NCBI GenBank assembly: GCA_009869945.1
Contig: WIXG01000198.1
Coordinates: 62,001-126,000 of the forward strand
Length of the DNA stretch: 64,000 nucleotides
Source: Mesaphorura yosii
Taxonomy: Eukaryota > Arthropoda > Collembola > Poduromorpha > Tullbergiidae
Direction: 5' to 3'
A program made the translations under genes and the position numbers. Positions 14,425 to 26,348 of this stretch are shown in pieces; the stretch's first letter is position 1, and every line of letters starts with the position of its first letter. The notes beneath the pieces were generated by a model. That model was not told the origin of the DNA, did no database searches, and saw only the letters and a program-made list of their open reading frames with translations.

Positions 14425-17400
14425 GGAAAGTATTTTTCGAAGTTTATTACTCCATTCGCCAGTGTGGCAAAGGTCAGGTTCATTTGCCCAACTTACTCAC
14501 CCTTGATTCCACCACCAGAGAGGTGAGACTTAGCTTGAGATAGGCAACATAATGCTCGCTTCAATAATTATCTTGGTTCACTTTGTAACTTGAATTGTCT
14601 GCGACACGAATGCTTTAACAAGCTTCTTGGTTGAATGATCACAAAATTAAATGGATTTGTGCAGAAATGAACACTTAATTTGAGAAGAATGTTCAACCTG
14701 TTCAGTAACAACTACGCGCGATCATATTTTTCTGGAATAACTGACCGGGCGAAATTAAACCTCAAATAATGTACGGTACCTTAAAATTAAAACAAAAACT
14801 GAAGATCTTGAAGCCTTGACAAGCCTTGACTGGCCTTATAAACTGACACAGTCAGACTGAACACAAGTCTTGAATCGTAGACCATCATCTTGACCACTTG
14901 CACCTCGGCCTCACGTACAAGGAACTGATTTAAAATGGTCGGCACCAGCGCTTGATTAACTGCTAATCACGGCACCGTACCGACTTAAATGTTTAATGAT
15001 AATGGTTTCGTGGGATTGGTACTTGGGTACAATCCACGGGTTGAAGATATAGCCGTAGCCCGTGCCGTAGCGCAGCCAAGCTAAAACCCAAAAGAGAGAT
15101 GAGAAGACGAGTGCACGTCCAAATGCAACAAGGTTTGGGTGTATAATAATAAAATACAATGTTGGGAATGATTTACATATTATAAATGCAGAAATAACAT
15201 GCGCACTTGGTTTTATGTGTAGGCTTTCATAATGATCTCTACTTTACTTTCCTGCCATGGGTGCTATATATAGGCAGGCTGTCGGGCTGTGCGGTTATAT
15301 TTTCCGTCTATCATCATCATCAGTACTCAGCGCTGCTTCAAGAAACTATGTTTGTTGGGCCTGGCCTGGGATATTGGGAAACGATCATCCCTGTGCGCAA
15401 TGAATGACGTTGGTTCTTTCTCTTGGCTCCTCGGCTGCTGTGCCTGGTTCGATGGTTCACTCGTTCCGCTCCCAAGATTTGCTGTTTGCTCAACCTGTGT
15501 TAGCGTAGCATAGTGTTAATGGTATGCTGCCCGGGTTCGCGATGTACACAACCCAAAGTCCAACCCTTCTTCTGGGTTTCTGAATGGTCTTTTAATATTG
15601 AAATACTACTGCTGAGTCTAAGTCTGTGGCTTGGCTATGTCTACATAGTAGTCAAGTCAAGTGCTATTGTTATTATTGCGTAACTCGTCTGTGTGGTGCC
15701 ATGCCTTGCCTGTTTCTAGCTAAGACCGAGCTCACGTACATGCGCCTATAGCCTGTGCTAGCACTGGCAACAGAGTGAACGCAAACTTTATGCGAGTATT
15801 CAAAGGGTTAAAGAAAGCGAAAAGGGAAGAAACTTGTGCACCTCTCCAATTTAGAAAACAAACTCAGCACAGCTAGGAAAAGTAGTATTGTGTTGTTATT
15901 CGAAGTCTGTCTTTGACGGTGCGGTGTGTGGTTGTTCAACTTCGTACGTGGTTTCGTACTTGATTGTTTTGATTTGATTAAAATTGGAATTTTCACCAAC
16001 ACGCGAATTTTGGTTTTGGAGCTCGTTAGCGTTGTAATTATTGTTCGCCGCAATTGCCCAATTCGTCGTCTGCCTGACACTGACAGAAAAGTATTTACGA
16101 GAAATCTGAAGCGTAAAAAGGTGGGTTTAACTTATTTTGGTTTCGGCTTTCGAAACCTGGACGTGATTACTGAACAGAAAAATAAATGGTGGATAACATA
16201 TTTTGCAGGTACGGCTTTATTCATCAGCATTTGAGCAAGGGCAAGTGCCGGAAATCGGAACTCAATTCATTTTCTGTGGAACGGTGTTGTAATCAAAGTT
16301 GGGCTAATTCAATAGCTTACAATTGCACGAACATAAAATATCCTCACGATTACGAGAAAAAAATACGCGTCAGACAAACACCAAAATGTAAGTCTCATGA
16401 ATCTTAAAAATCTGTATGTTAACCGTGGAAGTTGGCAAGTTACAAATGCACGAGTACAGCTTCAAATCGTGATGAGAAGGCCATGAGCCTCGCATGTGCT
16501 GTCTTATAGAAGTCAAAAGCATAGTTTAATTTATTGAGTTGCGTCCTGTCTTGTCTGCCTTTCGATATTGTGCACCTAATTAGCTTTGTAGTGTGTTTAG
16601 TCAATATTGGACCCGCCTCGAGCTCGCGAGTCTCGATAGCTTCATAATTAGTAGGCAACTCGTTAGAATGGCCTGTGATTGACGCCGTGGGTAGAGTGGA
16701 GCGTGCGTTAATTTCAATTATGCAGCAAATGCTGCTTTGCGGCATGATAACAGATAAGAGCCTTCAGCAGTTAAATTTATTGTGGCTATAAATGAAGTTA
16801 ATGACACTTCTCATCTGTTTGTTTACATACAAAATCAATGAGACGTTCTTTGCACGATGTTTTGCCCGTTTTCATTCTCGCAATTGTAATGGAGAAACAT
16901 TTAAGTCATAATCGTAATCTTGGCTCATGTGTCCAATTTATACGTACACAGAGTTCAGGTGCCTTGAAATTTGCTTGTTTGCCGCCTTCACCTTCGGCTG
17001 AAGAAAAGAAAGAACGGGCACATTAGAGTAGTTGACCGCAAATATTTTCGTAAATAAGGTTACACGTGGACGTGGACCCACCTCTCCACGTCGCTACTCT
17101 ATAACTATTCAAATCTCGATTCATCCATTGGTCTTGTAGTGGAGCAAAGTAGCAAAGACGAAAGATTGATTAAACCGAAAACCACCCACGTAGGTACGCT
17201 TTCGGTTTGATCCCATTTTCTACTTGAACCTCTCGGCAAACTCCAAATGGAACAAATATCGATTTCTGTGTTTTCTTGTGCCGGAGAAAGGAAAGGTGAA
17301 TGAATCTTGCAGAACAAGTTAGTCTTGGCGAACGAACTCACCTGCCCTCATTTTGTAACGTATAATGTTTCAAAGACACATTCATGATTGGAAAAGGCGT

Positions 17401-19458
17401 CCAACGGATTGCCCAAAATGTTATAATCACCCGGTCTCATTTTCACGGATATTGCAATTCATAGGAAGCTGTACGGAATTCCTGAAACAAAAGCTTTGAG
17501 TTCAATCTTGTGAGGCAAGCGCATGCTAAGGCTAAAGCTAGAAAAACTTAATTGGATCGTTAAACGTGAACAAACGATCCTTATCGTAATTACTAATTGC
17601 ATTACCCTTCGTCATTTGCGACATTCACCTCCCTAACACTGAAATATTGCGCATAACTGTTAGCTGGATTTAATTATTGATTTTAAACTCGTCAAAATTT
17701 ATTTTCTTGCGTTTCATATCATTGAAATATCCTTCGCCGATGAATCATTTGGAAAACATAAAAAAGATGCAGAAAAGAACTAAAAGGTCTGTATGTGGGA
17801 AGCAACTTTCAAGCTACAATGAGCTTTTCCAGCGACAACACGACGAAAACCTGCTAAATACCGAAAATTGGAGCTAATGGCGAGTAAAGACTACACCATT
17901 AGGAGGCTATTCGGAATGTGTTAATGTTAACTGGCTTGAATTCAGTTTCACCTTGCTAGGCGTATGAAAGTGCACGATGTACAGTACAAAAAGGTGAGAC
18001 AGACAGCAGAATGGCTCAGTCAGCAGTATGTCAGAGTGTATTAACAAAGTCTTAAGACCGCAAGTAGAATTAATTATGCCTGCGCTGCGACGTAATATGC
18101 GTTGTGTTATGAATAATGCAAGAGAGATGGGATACGATTACTTTAACACATTGCCAGCCACAACCAATTTCCAGTGCTAATTTTTTGGTACCACGCAAAC
18201 AGAGCACAGTTGTTTTTCATATCTGCAAACGCTTTGCACGGGTGAATAATGTCCTTGTACCTGTAACTAGAAACATAATATATCATCGCGATATTCTTCT
18301 TTAATATTTACAGACGTCATTCGCGTAAAGTGTGGCGTGCTAAATGCAGTGTTTCAATTTCACAGGGAGAGAATGGTTTAAGAATTAGCCAAATCATAGT
18401 CATCTGACTGCCAATTAGAAATAAGTACTTCTTACATCAAGATTGAAGGTTGGGTTGAAGTATCATATTGCATTATTGTCTCTCGGTGTGTTAGCCTTGG
18501 CGTGATTTGCTGTTAATAGTTTTATTATTGCACTGTTTGTGTTGTTACTCTTCAAATGGGCATTTGCCAATTAATAATAAGCTCATTTGAAGTTGCGGCC
18601 GCCGATGTTACAGTTCTCAGTTGACTCGGATGGACTTGGTCAAACTAACGTCTTATAAGTTACATTAGATTTGCCGATGCTATTCGTAAGTAAGTTCCAC
18701 CGTCGCAACATCGCATATTCATTACAAATTACAATGCAAACTTTCCATTTCCATGTCGGGTCATGTGCACTGTCCCTAGTACTATATTAAATTTGAGCAC
18801 GCTAAATAAATAATAGCATCGATCGAGCCAAACCGCGATTAAAGAGCGTTACCACTGCGTGCATTGCAAAGAAGGCTTTTGCAGCCTTTCCTCCTTTGTG
18901 ACAAGAATTCGCGTACTTGCGCTGCTAAAAGGCGACACTTTATTCCGTTGTCACAACACTACACCTCGGTGTCAGGCGACAGGTTCCATTTGTGATTTGC
19001 CCTTCGTAGATTCAGCATAAAGCTAGGATCGGTTCACCTCGTGCGTGTTTAAATACTCATTTCAATTTTGTGTGCTAATGAAATGACACACACAGGAAAT
19101 TGTTAGCCTGAACTTGCTGCATTGCGTTTGGCCAAGTTTCAATACTCTAATCTAGTGGCTCGGCTGCAGGTACCATTGTCAGAAGGATTTGCAAATTGCC
19201 ATAGGTATTCTATATTCTTGCAATTCCGCATTCAGTTCAGTTGCACAAAAGTTGAAATAGCTGTTTACCGTGTTGGCGACAAGACGCAATGAAGCATGTA
19301 ACGGTGCCGAGACTGACACCATCATTGTGAGTGTATTTGAAAGAGATGCGTCTAAATTACATTTGAACATTCTGCTCAGCGCATCCCATTAAGTGATCGT
19401 GAAGGAGATAGAAAATCGAAGTTATAGCTAAAGAAACGTCAAGCCAAATTTCTGCAAA
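14425..19458. other. Shared 5' flank between divergent SNRK and MESK2 genes
   Basis: No coding gene is supportable here. It should hold the promoters and 5' UTR exons of two divergently transcribed genes. A good minus-strand donor (GCAG then GTGAGT, exon end 17342) follows an ATG AGG GCA G; spliced to the acceptor at about 14418 it would stay in frame with SNRK. A plus-strand TATA-like CTATATATAGG lies near 15264. Neither can be proved from sequence. Confidence 0.4.
15264..15274 (+). promoter_or_regulatory. TATA-like element
   Basis: The string CTATATATAGG is a strong match to a TATA box on the plus strand and is nearly palindromic, so direction is uncertain. No good initiator lies about 30 nt downstream; a TCAGTA occurs about 50 nt downstream. 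The site could belong to a 5' exon of MESK2, but the link is speculative. Confidence 0.2.
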
Positions 19459-22400
19459 ATGAAGTCTGTCTTCAGTGGATCGTATTCAGCCTTGAGCAGC
19501 CGATCCGGAGCCGGTGACAATGGAACAGATCGTGAACCGATGGTCGAAGGATTCGGCAATCCAACCGTGTACCGCAGCACCACAAGACCGAGCAGTTCCT
19601 TCGAAGATGGAAATAGAAGAGGGTCAGCCGATAGACCAGCAGACTTGATCAATTCAGTAAAAAAGTTGTTCGCAAAGAACCCGACCGGCGGTTCTCCAAC
19701 CACTTACTTGTTTGGAAACGGATCTTCTAGTCAAACCAGCAGCAACAGAAGAGGACGCTTGACGTCTTCACAAAGTGTTTACGTTCTTCCTGACATCCAT
19801 GAGAATTCTACATTTTTGAGATCTGCCAATAGTAATAGTCCTGCTGCAAATGCCAGTAGTTCAGGAATTAATCGAAGGTAATAGAAAAGGGAACGGTCAT
19901 ATTTCGCTTCGCTGTACAAATCATAGCTACGAGCTAGTGCTCTATATAAATTATCGTCGGTATTGGGTCCAATAATTAGCTAAGCTTGCACAGCATTAAT
20001 ATACAAAGGTTAACGGAAGGTTGTTGTTGGGTAGTACGGAAAGAGAATTGTAAATGAACTCAAAATTTCATATACTTGATTGATATCGTTGTGAAAATAC
20101 AAACGGCAATTGTCTTGCTGTCTCCTTAAAATGCACGATGCATTGAGAATTGAGACAATTCGTATTACAAATTCAGTTTTTGACGTACGATAAGACGGTA
20201 CGACGATAAGTCAGTGGGTTACACTGACGCTGTAGGTTTGTACTGTGAGTTTAATACAATATCAAGTGGCTACTGCGGAGAGCCTTGGGCCTTAATTTTG
20301 GACTGCTTGATTTGGTTTGGGTGACCTGACCTGACGTGAACGGTACCTTGGGCGATTAATTGCTATTTATACCAGAAGCAGCAGGAGTTAAGATTAACCA
20401 TTCTTAAGTTCAAGAAAAACGTTAGTTTCGCTTTGCTTCCGATTCAGTGTTCGCTTGCTTTGTGACGCTTCGTGAGGTGACACATGAAGAGGGCTTCTTA
20501 TTACGGTACCATGTAAATGAATACGTTTTTGGGATTTTGAGAAACTCTATTCAAGTTGATTGTGTTTGTGAACTTCAACAGAATTTGTAATTTTTGCCAT
20601 TCATTTCAGGGATCGAACTAAGAGAATGCCAGCCTCGATTTCAATGGAGGAAGCAGCACTTCTGGGGTAAGTGGAAACTTTAATAATAATTGACAAAATA
20701 TGTAATTATTTTATTTCAACATTCAACGTACTTACGTCGCAAATAGTGGTGGTGGTTTGGTGATGGGCAGTTTGCTGGCAAGGAGCTATGAGAGTCGTCT
20801 TGTGGCTAGTTCTTGTTGCGTCCATAGACATCATAAATGTTTCAGCGGAACCTTGCAGAAAGTGAATCATGAGATAGACAGGCTTCTTCTGTAGGACCAC
20901 CGCTAAATTGCGCAGCAGTTTCGCAAATTCAGACTAGCCGACGACAATGTTGACAGTCACGAATCAAGAATAGTGAAGTACTACATCAAAGAATGCTCTA
21001 ATTCTGATGTCTCATGCAAACTTACTACTTACTTATCTCTAGTAGAGCCGAAGCCCTTCTTGAGAGAATGATTAATTATTGACGAGAAGCTGTGACGCGC
21101 TATGCTAATTTTAACCCCGAGCCCTGACTGAAGCAAATTGATTTGTCTATCTTTTGTCATAGGCCAAAGTTTTACCGCGATTAAGGTTATCGTCATGATC
21201 GCTCTAGATTCGTTTCAGATTATTAACCTATCGGCTATTGGCTTTTATCGGCTATTCTTAGAATTTTAGTACGTTTCTTGACAGCAGACTTGATGGAAAG
21301 TCAATTTAATTCCGGAAATGTTGTGGAAAATTCCATGTTTCGCTTGATACGGCTGTAGTAAGCGCATGACGCAGCAGCTCGCTTTCACTTTCAAAGGCAT
21401 TCCAAGTACGTGTTGAGACGCAGTTCGGGAACTCATTGGTTCTGCGAACACTTTCCGGAATTCGGAAGTAGTGGGTTACGCGCTGGCGATGTAAACAGCG
21501 GTATCGATTTTCTTAAATGTAGAATCCTCTTCTTTCTCCGTTGCGTTGGGGCATTGTGCCGGGTCCAAAGCGTAGGAGACATGTACAGAGTACAGATAAA
21601 AAGATCGTACTCACTGTTTATGTTTACATTCGTATCGTGAACTTCGCAGGAGAAAGCTCTCGACTCACATCTCATACATATTTTTTCATTCTCCATTATT
21701 TAAACAAATCTGTTCTTTCATTGCACCACACAACTACGATCAGAGAGAAAAGCACTTTCGTAATTGATTCTGGCATTATTATCATTATTTTTTATCTAAC
21801 TGTCGTCTCTTCTCTTTTGCTTGTGCATTGTTTTTGACTTTGGATTGGACATTCGACAATTCGACTCCACAATGACTGCAATTTCTGAACTCCTCAGCAC
21901 CCCTGTGTTTCGGTAACTACCTTATTTACGTGACTATTTGGGAATGAATAACAATATGATAGCACTAACCAGGCTACTCTTTTATGGTTTATCGTAATCA
22001 GGAAGTAAATGCAAAATTGCAACATAAAAGTTCTCATTAACCAGATTCTCCTAGTCTAACACTCAGTAATTTTCCACTGGCCTGAAAACCATTAAATTTC
22101 GCTTTGAGTGTTCGATCAATTCACATTCTCAGCTGGGTCACTCAACTTCACTTAAATTTTCTTCCAGTTGTAATCCATCGGACAGCATGGACGAAGTGGA
22201 GCTGAAAAACATTCAGTTGTCGTTTCCATCTACGCGTACTTTGGCGAGAGGTGAAGGTTTGGCGACTGAGGAAAGAGTGAACACAAGCACTGGAGAACTA
22301 CTGATCGCTATTCAAGGAGACAGATCAAAGCCGGCTATCTTGACATACCATGACATTGGGCTGAACTGTAAGTATTTTGACAAGGCCTTGTGCCCTGTAA

Positions 22401-25055
22401 GCTTTCGTAAAGGTCTGCTGAAGACTAAAGGCAAGTACCTCATTCGATTTTTGTAAACAGATGTCTCCAATTTCCAAGCGTTCTTCAATTTCGTGGACAT
22501 GCGTTTTCTCCTTCAGAATTTCTGCGTTTACCACGTTAATGCGCCTGGTCAGGAGGAAGGGGCTGCAACGCTTCCTGAATCGTAAGCCAGACCTCAGAGA
22601 ATATGAGGAAGAATGAAATAGCAGAATATTTTTATTTTTTTGTGCAGATACATTTACCCAACGATGGACCAGCTCGCCGAGCAGCTTATTGATGTTTTGG
22701 CAAATTACGGAATCAAGCGCTTTATCGGATTTGGAGTTGGAGCCGGGGCCAACATTTTGTGCAGATTTGCGTTGGCCCATCCAGAGAAGGTAGTCGTACA
22801 AAAGCTCACTACTACCTCTGTTACAGTATAGTAACTTGTAAACCTGCTGTGTTTCAGGTTGATTGTCTCTGCGTTTTGAATTGCTTGTCTACTCAAGCTG
22901 GTTGGATTGAGTGGGGCTACCAGAAGATGAACGCCAGAAACTTGAGGTCCAAAGGAATGACTCAAGGAGTTATCGACTACCTTATGTGGCACCATTTTGG
23001 AAATGTGAGTGACAATTCCAACGTCTGTTAATGGTAGAAATTAAGTCATGTCTGATTGAATGTATGAAAAATGTGTGAAGGTCACTCAGGAGCGCAACCA
23101 CGATTTGGTTCACGTCTATCAGCAATATTTTCAGTCGCAAGTAAATCCAGCAAACTTGGGTCTCTTCATTAACTCGTACGTTCGTCGTACCGATCTCAAC
23201 ATCACCAGAGAGTTGGACCCGTTACGCAAAAAAAAAGATGGCACACTGCAGGCATCTGTCTTGAACGTTACTGGGGCTATGAGTCCTCACGTGGATGACA
23301 CAGTCACCTTCAATGGTAGACTTGATCCAGCAAATTCCACTTGGATGAAGGTAAGTTATTTAAAACGACAATGGCAGTAAACATAAACTGAACTTTGTTC
23401 CCTCGTGATTTCAGATTCAGGACTGCGGAATGGTTTTGGAGGAACAACCAGCAAAATTGAGTGAAGCATTCAGACTCTTCCTTCAGGGTCAAGGATACGG
23501 TAAGTGCATGCGCTATTGTCCGAATTAAGACATCAAAATTTCCATTCTATTGTCTGGTGAGACTTTGTTTGGTGAGTGGTTTGCTGCAATTATAGTAAAC
23601 TCAATGCAAATTACTTTGCCTTGAGTTAGACAGAATATCTGTCTAACAGAGTTCATTCTTCCTGAAAAGCCAATTTGAATTTGACCTCAACTTGTCTCAG
23701 TTAGACTGTATAGACTTTCATGATACTTTGTTCTATTGCACGACAGTAGATCAACAAGTATCTTTAATATCTCTATTATCTTCTCTTTGTTTTTATTTAT
23801 TTCCGATACTCTTTGCTCCTTCACTGAAGCTATAAAATTGTTCCGGAAGAACTCATTGCCCGAAGGTAAATGCTTCTAAACATCAGCGATTATGGATGGA
23901 ATGTTCTGAAACCTAGAAACTATAAGACCAGTCATTTTGCATTCATTATGTTGTGTAAGTGTTTGTTTAGCGTACTTAACCAAAATATGAAATTATTACA
24001 TTTATGGCCATTTTCGCGAGAGGATTTCCAGATTCATGCTGGCAGCGTTTTAATTTAATAAACTAGCTTCATTTGTTATTTAATGCTTTTTTGCAATGTT
24101 GTTAAAGAATAGTTTGCTGCACTTGCAATAATCTCACTTTTGCAAACGCACGTGCTGTCATTTTGTGTTTTTTTTTGTCAGTTCCATTTCATCACAAACC
24201 TAACACATAATGAATGTAATAGAACACGAAACGGGTGAATGTTGTTTGAACCATTGTTGGGGCTAAAGTTATGATTATTGATTATGACTGACGATGACTG
24301 AATGTTTTTCGGGTTCCATTGTTTCAGCAATTCTTGTTAGTAATTAGAACGACGGAGCTTTTAGAATAATTTAGATGTTAGACTCATTTTGGGTTAGAAT
24401 CTACAGAAGGCTGACTCCCTTTCTTTTAGCATCCGAAGATGGTGTCCACGCTTGCCAATGCAATGGCGAGCCGCTTGCTTTCCGTGTCTTGATTAATCTT
24501 TCTAGATATCCCAATAAAATTTCTCAAGTCAGTTCCCTTTCTCTTCATCTGATGTTGGGTTGCTAGATTCTCAATGTGTGCTGAAAGTTTACATATTTGG
24601 TTGCTCTTTTTGCTCATCTTTACTCATTTATGTTTTGTGCTCGATTTTAATTTCTTTGGGTTATTGCTTTATTCACACATTTTAGAATTGGACAGCAATG
24701 TCTAACTGTGTACTTCTTTGCAGTTCCGTGCCTCTCCTCGAAGAAAATCCAGATGAATAGAAAAGTGTCCGTTGACAGTGGTGCAGGCTCATCAGCAGGA
24801 TCTTCAATCAGCCTAAATGGACCAGGAACTGCCACCTTCACCGCCCCTAAAATCCAGCCCACAAGCGGCGTTCTCATCAATTTAAATGGCAACGACGACG
24901 ACAATCCAAACAGAAACGACTCGCCCGAAAGTGGCGACTCCGCACTTGCAAGCAAAGATACTGGACTTTTAGATAAGTTGAATGACATTCGAATCACTGA
25001 GAATCCCATTTCGGCAACTCCTGAAAAATCCATTAGAACGAACCCTGTTTGTTAA
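19459..25055 (+). CDS. MESK2: NDRG-family protein, orthologue of insect MESK2
   Basis: Exons at 19459-19877, 20610-20666, 22168-22367, 22461-22581, 22648-22789, 22858-23004, 23081-23350, 23415-23499, 23830-23865 and 24724-25055 give 602 residues. The NDRG alpha/beta-hydrolase fold (about 160-490) shows ILTYHDIGLN, FCVYHVNAPGQEEGAATLP, YPTMDQLA, IGFGVGAGANIL, GWIEWGYQKMNAR, GMTQGVIDYLMWHHFG and SPHVDDTVTFNGRLDP. The nucleophile elbow reads GVGAG, without serine, so it is not a hydrolase; this is normal for NDRG proteins. A long Ser/Gly-rich N-terminal extension (exon 1) and a disordered C tail flank the fold. In Drosophila the gene was isolated as a modifier of KSR/Ras signalling; NDRG proteins act in trafficking, differentiation and stress responses. 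Alternative starts exist (21872, 22187). The start at 19459 is the first ATG of an open exon in good context. Confidence 0.93.
21872..21912 (+). CDS. MESK2: Alternative first coding exon of MESK2
   Basis: A 41-nt exon begins ATG in a CACAATGA context and encodes MTAISELLSTPVF plus two bases CG, ending at a GTAACT donor. Joined to the shared acceptor at 22168 it reads R-C-N-P-S, exactly the phase used by the upstream exon 20610-20666. It therefore supplies a short N terminus that replaces the long Ser-rich extension. Multiple first exons are known in insect MESK2 and vertebrate NDRG genes. This exon is predicted from splice phase alone, without transcript evidence. Confidence 0.6.
23830..23865 (+). 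CDS. MESK2: 36-nt micro-exon of MESK2, probably alternatively spliced
   Basis: Between the exon ending G-Q-G-Y (23499) and the tail exon (24724) lies a CTGAAG acceptor and a GTAAATG donor bounding 36 nt. It encodes AIKLFRKNSLPE in phase 1, so inclusion or skipping leaves the frame intact (GY-VPCLSS without it). The basic, serine-containing peptide sits just after the hydrolase fold. The intervening introns (330 and 858 nt) are longer than the usual 60-110 nt, as often seen around regulated exons. Confidence 0.65.
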
Positions 25056-26141
25056 CTCAAAAACTTCTCAACGTATTCCATTTGAGTTCCATTTATTTCC
25101 ACTTTAGAACCCAAGTCGTACTGTGAAATATAGAACTTCTAATATTTAGTTATCTGAATTTAATATTAAAGGCAGCTATAATTCAATTCGCATTATGTTA
25201 ACTTTGTTGTAATAACAATGTAGTTAGCATAGCCTGTTATAACTGGCTTCGTTATTAGTTATTTCAGCTCAAGCATGGGATTTACACCTACCAAATTCCA
25301 TTGTGTTGTTACAGTTGTACATTGTTACCTTTTGTACTGCTACTGTTACTTGACTTGTCTCCCTTATTTGCATATCTGACATCGAAAGGTGAGAATTTGT
25401 TGATAATTGCTAGTTTAATGCGTGCCTCAGCCTATCCGACGGGAAAGGAAACGAGTTGCATAACTTAAACTGCGGCTCCCCAAAGGTGAACCGGGCCTGG
25501 TCTGTTCCTGTATCACTGTCACGGCACTAACTAAATTTTGTAAGTGGTAATGTTGTAGTCGATTACCGTAGTTTTGATTCTCATGAGACGACTTTACTGG
25601 TCGAGCGTCTCATTTACTTCAACTTCTTGCTGCTGTGAGTAGAATAGAATTGACTTCTATGGGCGAAAAACCGCCACGAAGTCCAAAACACAATTTAATG
25701 TTCTATCGTAGTGCTAAAGGCATTCTAGTTTCTAACCAAATGCTATGAATTTTCTGGCTCATTGTTTTAGCTTTATAAATGGTATCAAAACGTTGTGGTA
25801 CCGAATTTTACATGTTTATAAAATAGATTTACAGTAAAGTTTGGCAATTTGGACTTGGAGAAAGGAGCGTATAAACTGAAAAGTTGGAGTACTGTACGAC
25901 TTATTGTTAAACTTTGACTTCTTGAAATTCAAGCAATTTGAATTACTAATAATAAAATTCATGCAAATAAGTAGTTTACGAGGTAAAATCACATTGCACA
26001 ATTTACTTAGACATGAGGGACGTGATTAGAAGGAAAGTAAGACAAATAGACAGACTGAGGAATGCTATACGTAATATGCAGAAATAGAGACAATGGTACA
26101 ACTAACTAGTGCTATTAAGAGACGTTCTTTAACTTGTGGCT
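25056..26141. other. MESK2 3' UTR region
   Basis: AT-rich, non-coding sequence after the MESK2 stop. Candidate plus-strand signals are AATAAA at 25951-25956 and 26268-26273, giving 3' UTRs of about 0.9 or 1.2 kb. No other gene is seen. Confidence 0.55.
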
Positions 26142-26147
26142 TTTATT
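26142..26147 (-). terminator. Polyadenylation signal of the NADAR gene
   Basis: TTTATT on the plus strand is AATAAA on the minus strand, about 200 nt after the NADAR stop. It lies upstream of the distal MESK2 signal at 26268, so the two convergent 3' UTRs may overlap. Confidence 0.45.
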
Positions 26148-26267
26148 TATGAATTATGAATCTCCAACTTGCATTTCTGTTTTGGACTGGATTATATGTT
26201 AAGGCACGGATACTATGGCATATTTTGATGGTTAATTTGATACTTAGTTTGTTTTAATTCAAATACG

Positions 26268-26273
26268 AATAAA
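26268..26273 (+). terminator. Distal polyadenylation signal of MESK2
   Basis: Canonical AATAAA on the plus strand 1.2 kb after the MESK2 stop and about 75 nt before the 3' end of the opposing NADAR coding region. Confidence 0.4.
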
Positions 26274-26348
26274 AGTAGAACCATTTGAGTAACATTAACA
26301 TATTCTGTGGTACAATGCACATTTTTTTTCGGAATTGCTTTGGACGAC

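Noticed and set aside
17999-18060. tRNA-like A-box word (TGGCTCAGTCAGCAG)
   Set aside because: No GGTTC B-box at the right distance and no acceptor stem.
24431-24529. Extra MESK2 exon behind a strong pyrimidine-rich acceptor
   Set aside because: The only in-frame donor ends in phase 0 and would shift the tail exon into a quick stop; a 12-nt micro-exon reading needs a poor GTGTCC donor.
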